From: Leptoclinus maculatus
Lineage: Eukaryota > Chordata > Actinopteri > Perciformes > Stichaeidae
Length of the DNA: 64,000 bases
Assembly (NCBI GenBank): GCA_032191485.1
Contig: JAVDOI010000001.1
Span: forward strand, 29,435,948 to 29,499,947
Reading direction: 5' to 3'
Position 1 is the stretch's first letter; each line of letters opens with the position of its first letter. The notes beneath the pieces are model-generated. The model saw only the letters and a list, made by a program, of their open reading frames with translations, was not told where the DNA came from and made no database searches. A program made the translations under genes and the position numbers. Of this stretch, positions 1 to 14,252 are shown in pieces.

Positions 1-856
1 AAGCGTCTGCTCGCACACATGACACACACACACACATACACACGCACATGCAGTGCAGATTGAACAGTGTTTAGCAGCTTGGTCCCCAAAGCCCATTTTG
101 CTTAAAGCTGGAGCATATTCTGCTTTAGGCCAATATGCTGAATGGCTGCACGGCAGCTTACCGGGACTTCTGCACTACTAATCATTGAAATGATGGGATA
201 ATAAGAGTGTGTGTACACTATGTGTGTGTGTGTGTTTATAATGTACGTGTTTGCATACACAGAGCATGTGTGTGTTCCAGCTGAATGTCTTCACTGGCGG
301 GTTATAGACCAGATATCCTTAAACAGGTTTAGTTGTATTCAAATCTTTAGTGGTGTTATTATTTTTACCAAGCTTTTGTCCCATTTTGGATAAGTTTCGA
401 CATGAAGAGTAATTTACTGGAGCACTCTAAATAGTTATTCTGGCTGTAATCTCTATTCACTTCCTTTCCTTTAATATATGTATGAAAACAAAATCTCTCT
501 AACCTAAAACAAAAACTAGATGATATTGACTTCCTGGGTCTCTCTTGTTCTTTTTCTCTCACAAACAGTCAATACAAAAAAATCTTTCTGTCCCTCTGTC
601 TCCCTCAGATACACGCACATACAGCCTATCTATCTGTAGCCCAATCCCTAGCCTCAGCGTCCCCATTGATTGTGTGAGAACAGAACAATAGCCCTGGGTT
701 TGGAAATGGGCTTCCATTGATTCTAATTAGGGAAACATTAAATAAGATTTACCCACAGATACTGCAGTGTGACTGGGATTGGTTTGGCTCAAACGACCCT
801 GGAGCTGAAACTAGAGGGAAGAGGATGGAAGAATATATCCATGTACAAATGTGTGG

Positions 857-895
<39 letters not shown>

Positions 896-2177
896 AACAG
901 AATTGGGGGTGGAGAGTGTTAGATCAATACACAACTCATCCCCCCAACTCTGTTTCACTCTCTCTTGCTGTTTATCTCTATCAAGCTGTCGCTCTCTCGA
1001 CTTTTCCTGTCTGTCTTTTACAATCTGTCCATGGCTCCATTTCTACCTGTCTGTCTTCTCCCATTTTATTTTCTTTGCTTATCCCTCTCTCTCTCTCTCT
1101 TTTCCTCTTTCCCTCTCTCCTCTCTTGCTCTTCTATCCTCTGTTATTATTCCCATGCTTGATTAGTCAGTGGATTAATTTGGAAGCAGGGTATCAGTCTG
1201 TTACTAATGGGCCATAGAGATCTCATCACCACATGTCACCATTACCAGCTGAGCTGTTTGGCTTTCGGTATTATCTTTCCCTTCTGTATGTATCAGTGAA
1301 GCTTCTTTCGTCAGTGATACAATGTCTTAAGCAACCTGAATAACCGGCAGTAATAGCCTTTAATCACACCTTGAAACATCTCCTAAACTAGAAATGTTAC
1401 AAAGTATTTTATTTTATTTTTTATCATCTTTAGTCCTGACAAATTGCTGGGATCAAATCAATTATCTATTGCTTGAATGCTGAGAAAAATCCCCAGGAAA
1501 TTACAAGCCATTGTAGTCAAGCATCCTCTTCTTTGATCAAGTTTCCATCACATATCTCAATATAAAATGACCTAAAGACTGCCACCTGATAGTGCACTGC
1601 CAACAAGCTTTGTATACTATATTATGTACAGTATACAATGTAATTAAACTGTAAAGTAGTACTCTTCAGATAATGTTAGAAATGGAAATTTTTACTTTAT
1701 AAAGTAAGTGTTGTTTGACAATTTTAAAGGCTTTAATTACATTTGTAAGTGTCAAACACGTTTAACATTCTTCCTTTTGTAAATATTCATGTTTGTCTAC
1801 AATACACACACACACACACATATAAACTGTATAATGTATAAAATGCTGTATGTGTGATATCTAACATTATAATTTGTGTGCTGTATATAAAATACTGACA
1901 TGTATTTATGTTGATTTAATGCAACATATCTCTGTTTCTTTCTCCTAGTCTTATGGTTATGTCAGCTAAAATTGTTTTGCTACATGTGGAAATACCTTTA
2001 GACATATGTGTTATTTAGCCATGTTATAAGGGACTTTGCATATGACCTTTCACATTTTTGCACCGGATTGGTGTGGAACAGCTTGCTGCCTAATACGGCA
2101 AAAAATCACCATCTCTCTGTCTCTGTGTCTTTCTCCTTGTCTGGTGGTCATGTCAGATGCCTTTGGCTGCCTTGCAG
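1..2177 (+). other. esrrg: esrrg intron (upstream part)
   Basis: No coding exon is recognisable here. The stretch lies directly upstream of an ERR-gamma exon that starts within a codon, so it should be intron. It holds a (GT)n microsatellite at 861-894, a CT-rich tract around 950-1140, short CA runs near 20-35 and 1804-1821, and an AT-rich block at about 1,380-1,900. The acceptor at its end (AG at 2176-2177) follows a pyrimidine-rich run. I see no zinc-finger or hinge-coding sequence, so the DNA-binding-domain exons lie outside the window to the left. Confidence 0.75.
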
Positions 2178-2339
2178 ATAACAAAATCGTCTCTCACCTG
2201 CTGGTGGCCGAGCCAGAGAAGATTTACGCCATGCCTGACCCAACAGTACCAGACAGCGACATCAAGGCCTTGACTACGCTGTGTGACCTGGCGGACAGAG
2301 AGCTGGTGGTCAACATCGGCTGGGCCAAACATATCCCCG
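2178..2339 (+). CDS. esrrg: ERR-gamma exon: start of ligand-binding domain (helices 1-3 region)
   Basis: This internal exon encodes a peptide starting NKIVSHLLVAEPEKIY and ending GWAKHIP, with a split Tyr codon at its start and a split Gly codon at its end. It matches the beginning of the ligand-binding domain of estrogen-related receptor gamma, an orphan nuclear receptor that is constitutively active in the nucleus and binds ERR response elements to control energy-metabolism genes. ERR-gamma is favoured over ERR-alpha and ERR-beta by the HLLVAEPEKIYAMPDPTVPDSDIKAL type of sequence. Counting back from the stop and using the 458-residue human protein, the exon covers about residues 235-287, and the pocket glutamate E275 is present. 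Human Ile279 is replaced by Asn here (codon aac). Acceptor AG is at 2176-2177 and donor GT at 2340. Which teleost paralogue (esrrga or esrrgb) this is cannot be told. Confidence 0.95.
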
Positions 2340-2411
2340 GTAGGAAAAAAAACCTGCTGAACCCTGACTTTCAACACTGAACCTTATACCTGACTCCATG
2401 TTGTGACAGGA

Positions 2412-2443
<32 letters not shown>

Positions 2444-2784
2444 TCGTCCATACATACTTTTTCATATACACACCCACGCACATGTACAGGATAGCATACA
2501 TGCGGTGTGTATTGGCAGAGTACAAGGTTAGACTCGGCTGCTCCAGATGCAGTTCAGGTACACGCACATACACACAAGTACGCCTGGTGCTAAAGTGTGG
2601 CCTTTCACCCTAATCCTTGCACTCGGGCAGTCTGAACTGTCGACTCCTCCACCTGGCTAACCAAATGCTCTCACTGGTGTCACACCTTCAAACACGCACA
2701 TACATTCTGACCTTTTGAACCAAACAGTCCAATCCCCTTAAATTCGACATGTGTGAGTGTTGGTGTGTTTGTGAGTCATATGTA

Positions 2785-2786
<2 letters not shown>

Positions 2787-2850
<64 letters not shown>
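2787..2850. repeat. (AT)n microsatellite
   Basis: An uninterrupted run of about 32 AT units in the large esrrg intron. Long AT runs are prone to cruciform extrusion, length polymorphism and assembly error. Confidence 0.95.
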
Positions 2851-2852
<2 letters not shown>

Positions 2853-4518
2853 CAAAGCCCTTTGAAACCACAGCCTCTTGTGAACTCTTTATGTACTGGT
2901 ATTAAAAGCCATAGTCACAAAAATGTCATGCAAATACACAACTGGGATAGTATGAGTTTATCTGGGACCGACGTACAGAACAAGGTTTGACTTTTTGATT
3001 TTTATGGGTTTTTTTGTTGTCTATGAGACACAATGTGTACTTGGATACAGAACATGCTTTGAGATGATTGTTGTTTGAAGCGATGAGCATTAATTCATAT
3101 GTATGTGTGGTAACAATCTTATTATAGAATTTAAAACTATATTGTAGAGAGTTTTTACACAACAGGCGATAGCAGTTAGATTTGAAGGATTAGACAAAAT
3201 AAAGGGCAATTAAAATGTCACATTCTAATGATAAAGCAGTGAATAGTTTTTGATCTTTACAGTAAGATTTGATGTCTGCTTTAGCCTATAGCGCATATAC
3301 TGCATGTCACTATACAGGTCTATCACTAAAACAGAAGAATCTAATCTGTTTAAACAAACTCATTTTTTTTTCTGTTCAAAATTGAATCTGGACTACAAGA
3401 AAATTGAAGTAATGGCAGGATACACGAATGAGTGAATAAAAAAATAAAAGATAGAAAAAGAGCAAGACTGATGATGGCGAATGCATCTGGCCGTACAATC
3501 TTAAATGAAGACGAAGACCGGGAGTAAGACGTATGAGATTAAAACTATAATCTGGTTTTGGTTTTAGTGACTGAGCCTGCTGTGACATCAGAGAGGAGGG
3601 AAGAGGAGTGTCTCAGATTAACACAGATTAGCACAAAGATTAGTCCCATTGTAGACTGGAAATATGGTTGTAGAATAGAACCCCCTGTTGCCACCGCTCA
3701 AACAGTATAGGGGGTTGTGAGAGTATAGGGGGAAGCACCAGATTAGAAGCATAAATACCACTCAGTCATGCTGCGTAAATCTATAATAATAAAGTCAATA
3801 GCGTTGGATAACAGGGTCTCCAAATGATATATATAATATATTATCAATAAATGTGAAAACAACAGAGTTGAAAGAGAAAAAAAGAGATGAAGTGAGAGAG
3901 AGAAGGATGGGAATATACATTGCTTCTTGTTAGTGTATTGATCTATGTGCTGCTATATGGACAGTAAGCAGACATATATATTGATCCACATGCCAAGTAT
4001 AGCCCTTTGAATATTTATTTTTCTCTTTCTAAATAACGTATAACCTCATTCCAATACTATCTTCTTTCCTGTAATCTCCCTGTCCTGCGTTTTACTCTTT
4101 TGTGCTTTCTCTTTTAATCCATTTATCTCTCTCCCCTACGATCTCTGTCTCTCTCCCCATACCTCTGGGATGCACCTACTGTATATACAACATACATACA
4201 CAAAAATAACTCACAGACACACGCTAACATACACACTAACGTACACATGATGTATATTTAATGTATTGTTTTGCATTGGTTTCCTTTTGCTCACTACTTG
4301 TTCAAGTGAATGGACTGAGTTAGCCAGGTTATGTGCTAGGCTGTGCGTGCATGTGTGCGTGTGTGTGTGTGTAGGTGTGTGTGTGTGTGTGTGTGGAGGG
4401 AGCGAAGCGCAACGATTGCTTGGCGGAGGAGAGAAGATGGCGTGATTAGATGAACGAGGAAGGCAATCCACTGCTCACAGAGAAAGATAGAACTCTTCAT
4501 CTTCCAAGTGTGTAATGC

Positions 4519-4552
<34 letters not shown>

Positions 4553-4554
4553 GT

Positions 4555-4556
<2 letters not shown>

Positions 4557-4592
<36 letters not shown>

Positions 4593-4646
4593 TGTGAGCA
4601 CCTTATGAAATCCTCATTGTTTACAACACTGAACACTGATCTAATA

Positions 4647-4695
<49 letters not shown>
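4557..4695. repeat. Facing (GT)n and (CA)n microsatellites
   Basis: A (GT)n run at 4557-4591 is followed 60 bases later by a (CA)n run at 4652-4695, with a further GT run at 4522-4550. Because GT and CA are reverse complements, the pair forms an inverted repeat able to fold into a hairpin of roughly 35 bp in single-stranded DNA or RNA. Confidence 0.9.
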
Positions 4696-4698
<3 letters not shown>

Positions 4699-5564
4699 CA
4701 TACGTACATGTACACACAGAAAGTGATCTACTGTTCACTCAGGGTGGAAAGGATTGTCAGAAAGAAATACGCCTCCTCAACATTCTTTATCAGACTCCTA
4801 CACAAACAGACACACACACACACACACACGAGTCAAACAATAAAGAGTCTACAATGACTTAAATCTTGAATAGAATAGACCTGTTAACCTTTTTTGCAGC
4901 CGTCTTTTTTCACATCTTGTCAAGTGTGTGTGTGAGTTTTACTCCGTACAGGGTGTACATGTGAACACACACATACACACGTCTGTGCTCGCCATGGTAC
5001 AGTAATTTTTTTAATCAAATTGATGGAGAGAGACAGAGAAACAAAGAGAAAAAAGACAGAGGCAGAGAGAGGAGAGGTGAAGCCAATTTATGCTTCATGA
5101 TATGGCTGCTCAGCGCTGCATACACACACACACACACACACATGCATGCGCACGTACACGCACACACAGGCTGCTAACAGTGGTAACAACGTGTCAAGGC
5201 GAGCGCCAGGCAGCTAATTTGAAGTCATTAGATGTCTGCCGTACTGGCAACAATTTGTTACGCTCACACACGCGCAAACACACACACAAAAACACATCGC
5301 ATACACACACTGAGTTAAGAGCCGTCTGCGGATAGCGAGGAGGCTAAATTGTAAACTAATTTAAACATCACTCAGCGTTAGAGAGGCTGCCCGCAAGACA
5401 GGCCCCCGGATAACAAGGCTAGGGTACACGCGCGTGTGTGTGTGTGTGTGTGTGTTGCTAGTCATGTTTGACACACAGACTTGCCTAACCTTAGAGACTT
5501 GTGACAACACACACACATATACACACATATCTCTTTGATTGGTTCTTTGATTCTAAAACTCTGT

Positions 5565-5566
<2 letters not shown>

Positions 5567-5650
<84 letters not shown>
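5567..5650. repeat. (GT)42 microsatellite
   Basis: A pure GT dinucleotide run of about 84 bases inside the large esrrg intron. It produces spurious Cys/Val open frames on one strand and His/Thr frames on the other. Confidence 0.95.
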
Positions 5651-5657
<7 letters not shown>

Positions 5658-8024
5658 CATGCACGCTCATTTCCATATTGATATGGCCTATATGCAAACA
5701 TTTGATATGTCATTAGGAGAAGAAAATGAGGTTTCAGACTCAGTGTGTGTCTCTTGTTATCCCACCAGGCATGGGACACCATCACACATTTGCACCTCAC
5801 ACATGCATATGTGTGTGTCAAAGACACAGATGAAATGCATGCAAACACAAACGTAGACGAGTCTTTTTGCTGATTCAAACCGGGCAACGAGTGGCCCCAC
5901 ACATATTCACACATTTAGAAGACAAGTATACGAGCAGCATACTGTCACTCTCAGGAAACTGTGGGTATGTGGAAATATTGTAGGAGTTATTATTCAGAGG
6001 ATGTGAAAGGCTTTGGTGTCCAATAATATGGATTAGTGGAGAGAAGATCTCATGTTAATGGCTCTCATAGCCACAACTCCAGTTGCATATTAGGCCGCAT
6101 GTCATAGTATTGTGTGTGTGTGTGTGTGTGTTGAAGGAAGAACAAGGAGCGGTCAGGTGAGAGGAGGAGGCAAATATTTAAACAGGAGCAAATAAGAGAG
6201 TGAATTAAAAGAAAGAAAGGCTTTTAAAAAATGAGCCATTTATCTGTCTGTAGAATTAGTCTTTTCATCCTCTTTTCTGTTCTCTTTTTCCCTCATCCTC
6301 TCTCCCTCTCTCTCTCTCTTTCTCCCTCTCTCTCTCTCTCTCTCTAACTAAATGACTACCGGGCAGTCATGCCAGCAGCTCTTATCTAGACTCGCGGACA
6401 CAAAAGAGAAAGACAGACAGGCGAACACTTGACTTGACGAAAGAGCAAGGAATGAACAAATGAATGAATCAACGAACGAGAGCCAGAACCTATAACGCAG
6501 TCTATTTTACCAGAACCAGAGGCCTTGCCATTAATGTTTTTTTTTACAACCCCCTCCCCCATTCTTTCTTTATTCAAGGAAGAAATTGCTCTTGGGCCGC
6601 CCCCACTTCCCCTCCACTATTCTCTGGCTTCCATATCTCCTCTTACTTGCTCTTTCTTTTCTTACAGTCTTTCTTTCGTTCCCTTTTCAATTTTGACACT
6701 CAGGATAAGCGGTCTATGTGTCGGCAGTAAAGCAGTATGATTGAGCTGTAAAAACGGGGGAAGGGAGGTGGAGGGGGGGTTGCTGTGTGTCTATTCATTT
6801 AATCGGCCTTTATGGAGATGTGGGAGAAAGGGAATTGGGTGGTTGTGGTGGTGATCGGATAGTAGGTGATGAGGGAAGTCCTCTTGGCTCATGTTCTGCA
6901 TGCTTCTTTCAATCGTTCTGTCTCCTTTAGTCATGTATTGGCCTCTCTATCATTCCTTCTTTCTCTGGCTTCCCCTTTCTCCTTGTTTGGATTTGAGGAT
7001 GAGCATGGGTGTTGAAATCCCCCACAGTGATGCTGACAACAGGAATCAGGATGAAGGAGAATGGAGAACTGAAGAGAAGGTTTGAAATAAAACATGCAAG
7101 ACTGAGGTGAGAGAGAAAGGAAGAGTAGCAAATGAGTAGAGAATGGAAAGCAGGGAGGTCACATACATTACCTCAGTATAACCTAGATACTCCCAAAGAG
7201 CCTTTAATACAATACTATTCTGACCCGATGGCTAAATATCCCCCACCTCTTCAACCTCTCCTGTGACCTCCCCTTTTCTCTCTCTCTGCTTCTGGCTCTC
7301 CCCCCATTTCTCCCTCTCTCTGACCTGACCTCCCACCCTCTCTCTCCATGGTATCCTTAACCTCTTCATTATCAAGTCAACCTCATCTCTCAACCCCTAT
7401 CCCCTCCCACGCCTCCAACCTCCCCTCTTCTCTCACTCAGCCATTGACACTGTCTTTCTCTTCGGTTCTGTTTGTCTGTGTGTCTCTACAGAAACAGTGA
7501 TCCAACTCTAGATTTCGACTGCTCACCGATCAGATCGCTCATTTAAATATGCCTTTTGTCCTACATTTTTTGTTCAACATTGGTACATCACAGCATCCTG
7601 AGAGAGGCACCCAATGAGCCTTCCTTTAGCTTTACCTCTGCTGTTGTTCTTCTGTGCTCTTTCTCTTTTGGTCATGTTATAAATGGTGTTCACTTAGAGA
7701 TGCAGTCAACCAGTTGAACAGTGGTCATTCAGACTGCCAGATAGTCAGTCATTTAGTTAGCCAATCAGTCAGTCAAGTAACGGCACAGCCAGTCAATCAA
7801 CCAGAGAGACACCCAGTCAGTCAGCAAATATTGATTAATAGAAGTGTCCAGCTCCTTTTAGCAAATCAAATGTTGAGTCTCAGCAGCCAAAGGAACCATT
7901 GCACGCACACACACACGTATACACATGGATACACACATCCTCGACTTTGATAGTGCAGCTCTCTAAATTAACACTGACACACATTATAACACTTCACAAT
8001 GAGCTCCAGGAGAGGCAGAACATC

Positions 8025-8026
<2 letters not shown>

Positions 8027-8115
<89 letters not shown>

Positions 8116-8128
8116 ATACACGTGTGTG

Positions 8129-8163
<35 letters not shown>

Positions 8164-8165
8164 GT
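8027..8165. repeat. Compound (TG)n microsatellite
   Basis: A TG run at 8027-8114 and a second at 8122-8165 are separated by a short cataca interruption, with one TTT interruption in the second run. It is an ordinary, probably highly polymorphic intronic microsatellite. Confidence 0.95.
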
Positions 8166-9266
8166 TGATAGAGAAATGTAAAAGCCTAGACTAGTGATGA
8201 TGTCACTCCCTGGCCCTCCTTATTAAGTCTGGTGTTGTCATCAATCAGCAAAGAGGTTGTTGGGCTTTGGGTCATAGAGTGGTAAATCAGAAAAGAAAAC
8301 ATCCCTCCACAGAAACAAACACACACACTTTATTATTTTCCGATTGTTAAATCATCTTCCAGTCTGTCTCTCCCTCTCAGTGCCATTGCCCTCTGCAATA
8401 AAACGGCTGGTCCAGGTACACATGTGTGCACGTAAACTCGTAAAAGAAAAAAATCCTACGCGGAAATACACATGGACACGCGCACACAAACACACAAGCA
8501 GATTTGGCCCCATTCTGTCTGCTAAGGCTAGTTCACCTTGACAGTCACAGCATGCTGCGTGCCTTCTTAATACACAAACACAACACACAAATATAAAGTC
8601 CATTCACATAGACACACACATTCAGCACAGTGTGAAGACATAACAACATTTACATGGTAGTGTCCAAGCAAACACACAGTCTTTATAGGCATAACATGCA
8701 AAGGGTTAATCTGAGGTTTACTTATATGGTGGAAAGTCCATTGAATTGCAGACTGACCAATGATGGGGTAGCATTGGCCAGCTCTGACCAGGGTCTGACC
8801 AACTATCCGGCTTTGCTCCAGACGCTCATGCATCATTTCAGATCTTCTGTATTTCAGTCATGGTTAAATGTTGTGTAAAAGTCGTCGGTAATCATTCTTT
8901 AGCCTGAAGCATATACTGTTGTTCCTATGCTGATTAAAAAACATAATGAACACTAATTCATTAGGTTGCTTTTGTAACAAACTCCTTCTGACAGCACTCT
9001 GTCTTCCTCGAAGTGGCATAACGGACTCTGTCTTCTCCAGATTCTAATGAGATTCAACTGATGAATGAGTTTAGTTTGATATGATTTAAAATCACAACTT
9101 GATTTAGTTCATTGCTTTGCTCAATTTGGCTTCTTTTATGCACTCTAGTACATATCTTTATGTATGTTTCAAGTCGCTGTTGATTTTCTCTGAACTCTGT
9201 TGGGGGTGTTTGCTTTCCATTTCTGCTCATCCCTGAGCTACATAACACATTTAGAGGTTGTTTGCT

Positions 9267-9388
<122 letters not shown>

Positions 9389-11324
9389 CATTGTCCACAT
9401 TTGTGCAGAAAAGACATCTTATTGTCCAGTGCGCCACCACCATGGTTTCCTCTTGCAGCCCATACAGTATAAACAAACACAGTCTTGTTTGCAGATGAAA
9501 ACAAATATTGATGAAATCAAATTAGGAAAAGAATATTTGATATCTGAGCTTAATGTTTGGATTAAGTTGGGCTTTCTTTATTGGATTAAGCCTGTGGGTA
9601 TTGGAAGCATGTCATCAATATGAGAAAGCAGTGGAGGGAATTATTCTGTGCATTGCTTTTCTGTTGTCTTATCTACTTTACTTCACTTTCTAGTCTTAAT
9701 AATGTGAGATCAAGAAAACAAGCAGGATTTTATTTATTTTTTGCATTAAAATGGACTACATTTTGTGTAAAATGAACCTAAAATGTTCCCCTAAACACTG
9801 TAATATGAGTTAATTTAACAAAATAGAACCCCTATTTTCATTGGGAATGTGTTTGTGGAATATCTCTATAAGATTTAGAAAGTCAGAAAACTGTAAGATC
9901 CTCTTATTCTCAGTATGCTGTAATGCTGTTTTTGTGAAGGAAGTTATTTATGCCAGATATGATGTTTTGATAGAAACACACACACACTCACACACAAAGG
10001 TACCTACATATTCAGTCCCTGAAGGCACGTTCGGTCTGTGTTGACTCTCCTGTCTGTCCGATGCCCTGTGTTTGTTTTGTCATCACCGTGTTGACAGTGT
10101 TTCCATGACGATGTGCCAATGATGACAATCAAACACACGCAGCTTTAAAAACACACATTCCTTTATACACACACTCAACACAAATACTCTCTCACACACA
10201 CACACACACTGGTTTGTACCTCTATCAGGTCACACCTTGGTGCTGACACACACCGTATGCCTTTAGATTCAAGCAACCTCACACTTCATACAGAAACACA
10301 CAACTTGCTTCACGCTTGATACCAGCTGTCTCTGTATCCACGTGTGTCACACTATTTCAGACCTGAATTCAAAATGAAATATAAAACACAAAGAAGAAGT
10401 GGAAGGGTAACGGCAGCCTATGATAGTGGAGTCGTGTGCGTAAAAACAAAATATGATCACATCACCAACAGCATCCTTAGTAATATCAGCACCGTTAACA
10501 AGTAAATGAAATGCCTGTATATTAAAAATTACACTGATTTTAAAAGTAGTGTCTGATGTAAATCCATTGTTTATTCTGCTCAGCTTCCGATTACAGCCGT
10601 TGATTAAAAGTAATTTGAATCATTTTGATTCTATTCTAAAAAAATTAGTCATGAAAGACATTCAGTAGATGGATATTCAAGTAAAAGTGAGAAAAAAAAC
10701 ACAAATATTGAAGTCATTAGATTTGCTCTCTGCAGCCCATTGCTGTTTTTCTTATTAGTGTGATTACATTAGCAAATCAAATTAATTTGTCTATCAGCCT
10801 TTGAGACACAGCCTGCAATCTGAGTACACCGACTAATCTGCATCAAATAATGTCTGTCACACACACACAAAACCCGCCAGAAGAAGAAGCTGCGTCCATA
10901 AGCATGCACACATGCATGCACACACAAACACATACATCATAAACGCACCCATGAACACGCAAACGTACACTTCTAATGTCGCACTAATACACAGTGAATG
11001 TGCACGAATGCACACGTACACAGACGTGCACAGTTTTATAATATGTGACATCAGACGAGCAGTAACAAATAAATCAGCACACCATCTGAGCCCATCATCA
11101 TCTAAGTCATCACTAGCAAACAGTCAGCTTTTACTACTTTCAATTTGCTTTTGTGTTTGTGTGTGTGTGTGTGTGTGGGTGTGTGTGCCTGAGAAAGAAA
11201 GAGAGAGAGATGATGTGATGTGATATGATATGATATGCTGGCGGGGCATAAAGATAGATGATCATAATTACGCACAGGCCAAACTCCATTTCAAATCATC
11301 ATCATCCTATTCTATCTGTTAGGG

Positions 11325-11357
<33 letters not shown>

Positions 11358-11866
11358 CAAAAGCAATATAAAGAGTTCACACACATACAGGGATTCACAG
11401 TTTCCCACACACACACATATATCACACACCTATGCATGCAGCAAATCTAGTGGAAGGAGGGACAGGCTTGTCATGGCATCACATTATTTCTGTCGGTTCA
11501 TGCAAAGTTCACAGACAGGCATGAAATAGTTATTCTCTCTCTCCTCACCGTCTCTCTCTTATCTTTTTACCTTTCCCCGCTGTTTCTGTCTCAATCTTCC
11601 CTTTTCTCCTCTTTATCTATACATGTTCTCTTTTCCTTATGCACTCTGCTCAATCTCTGTTTCTCCTCTTACCTTGGCCTTCCTCTCCCTCTCTCGCCCC
11701 CATCATTGATCCTCACCTCCTTCCCCCTCTCTCTCCTTTTTCTTCCTCTTCTTGTTTTTGTTTATTCCTCACTCCCCCTATGTTTTACACTCCCTCTCTC
11801 ACTTGTCCTTTATGCCCGACGCTCCTACTGCTCATCTTTCACCTTCCCCCTTTCTTCTACCTCCCT

Positions 11867-11869
<3 letters not shown>

Positions 11870-11908
<39 letters not shown>
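11870..11908. repeat. (CT)n microsatellite
   Basis: A CT dinucleotide run at the end of a roughly 400-bp pyrimidine-rich stretch (11,530-11,935). Homopurine-homopyrimidine tracts such as this can form triplex DNA. Confidence 0.9.
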
Positions 11909-11909
<1 letters not shown>

Positions 11910-14082
11910 CCATCCTTCACCCATCATTCTTAAATAACAGTCGAGGATTCATCCTTTCCATCAGGGAATAAGCAGGTGGGAAAATGGGATTGGAGCGTGC
12001 CTGCCACCAGCTGGGGAAGACTTATGGCATGTGCACACAACACACACAAAGAGACAAATTATTTATTAATTTAATAGAGGTATAAACCCATAAAGACAGG
12101 GACACCTTTTGCACATACACAAGAAAACACCTGCAGAAAGGCAACAGTTTGAGCCTGTGCCTGCGTGTGACCCAGCAGTGTTGAAAGGTAAAATAGAATA
12201 ACCATGTGTTAAATGGTTTATAACCAACCATTAGCATGTTGGTTCTTTGTCTACATGGATGTTAAGGTACCCACATTTTGTATACACATGAAAATTGATT
12301 GTAATTAGGATACATATAGACGGGCAACTTCTTAGTGTGAGACGAGAAGAAAAAGGACAACAGGCGATCGAAGGTGCGTCAGAACCTGAGCTGTTTTATA
12401 AAGACACATAGCTTAGTGTACATTACTAGTTAGCTACGTCAATGAGGAATAACGCAAGGCATACATTTCCTTCGTGTTCATGTGATTACACTGTCAGGGA
12501 TACTGTTCCTACAACACAGAAACTCCAACAGAATGCTCTAATATCAAACGTATAACCACCACTCCTCAAAGCAATAGGCCTTTCTTACAGCAGACATTTG
12601 GACATACTGAATCACTGCTATATCATTACATTTTTCATGCCAAGATCTTCACATTTGTCTGTTTATTTCCCTTTTTTTTTAGTTCCAACTAGTTCCCATT
12701 GAATATGTTTTTCGTCTAACTTTTTGGGGGTTTTTCAGTAATGTCCATTGAATAGCGTGCATGTATTTATTCACAGCACTTGTCATTCCCCACCTGCTAT
12801 GTGGCGGAAGACCATGTCTCAGTGTTTCACTGTGTGTTCACATGCACACAAAACACACACACGCACACACACACAGCAGTAATAATGTGTGTAGTTTTTG
12901 TCTATTTAATCTTGATGGGATGTTTCATCTGCAGGCTGCTATCACAGCTGGCTGCCTTATTGTCTGGGTCAGACTGATGTGTTTGTGTGTGTGTGTGTGC
13001 GTGGGTGCGCTTCTCTGTGCTTCTCTGTGTGTGTTCTTGCCTGTATACATTTTTAGTTTGTGATCCCCTATTAGTCTAATACATGCATATGTGTATATCT
13101 AGAACTGTCGGACACATTTCTCTCTGATACACGTAAACACCATTTACCTACATGAACAATATGCAAGTGTGTGTATTGTGCATGTGTGTGTGTGCTGTCC
13201 ATCAAGCCACACACACAGCCCTACCAAACCATTGGCTTGGTTGCTGATGATGACATATGAGTTCCTGGCCTTGGTAATGGCTGTTAAATCTCATAATTAC
13301 ACGCTTCTTTATTGCAATGCATAATGACCCCGCAGCACTATTGGACAATTAATTAAGATTTTCAGCCCAGGCTTTTTCAAGCCCAGATGAGGAGGTGGAA
13401 TGAGGTCTAATGTCCGTGTCTTCGAGCTAGGACATTAAGGCACGATGCTGTAGGAAAGAAGGCTGTCTCTCTGTGCGCATTCGTTTTCATCTCTGTCTTT
13501 CGTTCAGTCTGTGTATGTCTCTCTTATTCTCTCTGTCCTCTCTCTTCTCATTGCTCCAATGTCGAGCCTTTCCTCTCAATGCTTGTCCTGGATGATGATA
13601 TTGGAGACCATATCTCTAATCTGGGAATGTTAAATTAATCCCTGTGGAGTTTCTGCGGTCCTCTCTCTATGGAAAGCTACGGGGGATTAGGAAAATAGAA
13701 TCAACACAGCCTCATAATCTCATATACAGACACCAGGCTTGGACAGGGACCATTGGATTTTGTTTTAAAGCCACAATCAGCAAGTTTGTATTCATAAATC
13801 AATACCCCTTTTTAATGCAAAATGTTGTTTGTGAAAATGTCAAAATACATGTGACAACAAACAATTTGATGTAATCATCTTTGTATACGAAAAAGAAATC
13901 TCCTGCCCAATGGTTTGGATTGCAGGGCAGCCCATTTGCTGATGCTTGGACTATGGATTTAGTCTTTTCAGGAGAATATGGTATGGTAGGATATTGTTCT
14001 GAAAAGATAATCCACCAAGAGATCAATAGACCACCACAACCCAGTTAATTGAGCAAGCTGGGGAAATGAATTAATCATAGAC

Positions 14083-14252
<170 letters not shown>

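Noticed and set aside
5462..5914. Open frames of up to 150 residues rich in His-Thr or Cys-Val
   Set aside because: They are translations of (CA)n/(GT)n microsatellites on both strands, with no conserved domain. The same applies to similar frames at 9,054-9,623, 36,769-37,365, 19,090-19,474 and 55,984-56,433.
7720..7830. Repeated CAGTCAGT-like units suggestive of a spaced array
   Set aside because: The units are short, degenerate and without regular spacers; it is a decayed tetranucleotide repeat, not a CRISPR-like array.
13750..14040. Possible MITE starting with TTTTAAAGCCACAATCAGC
   Set aside because: It is only loosely similar to AAAGCCACAAT-type fish repeats; no inverted end or target duplication was seen.
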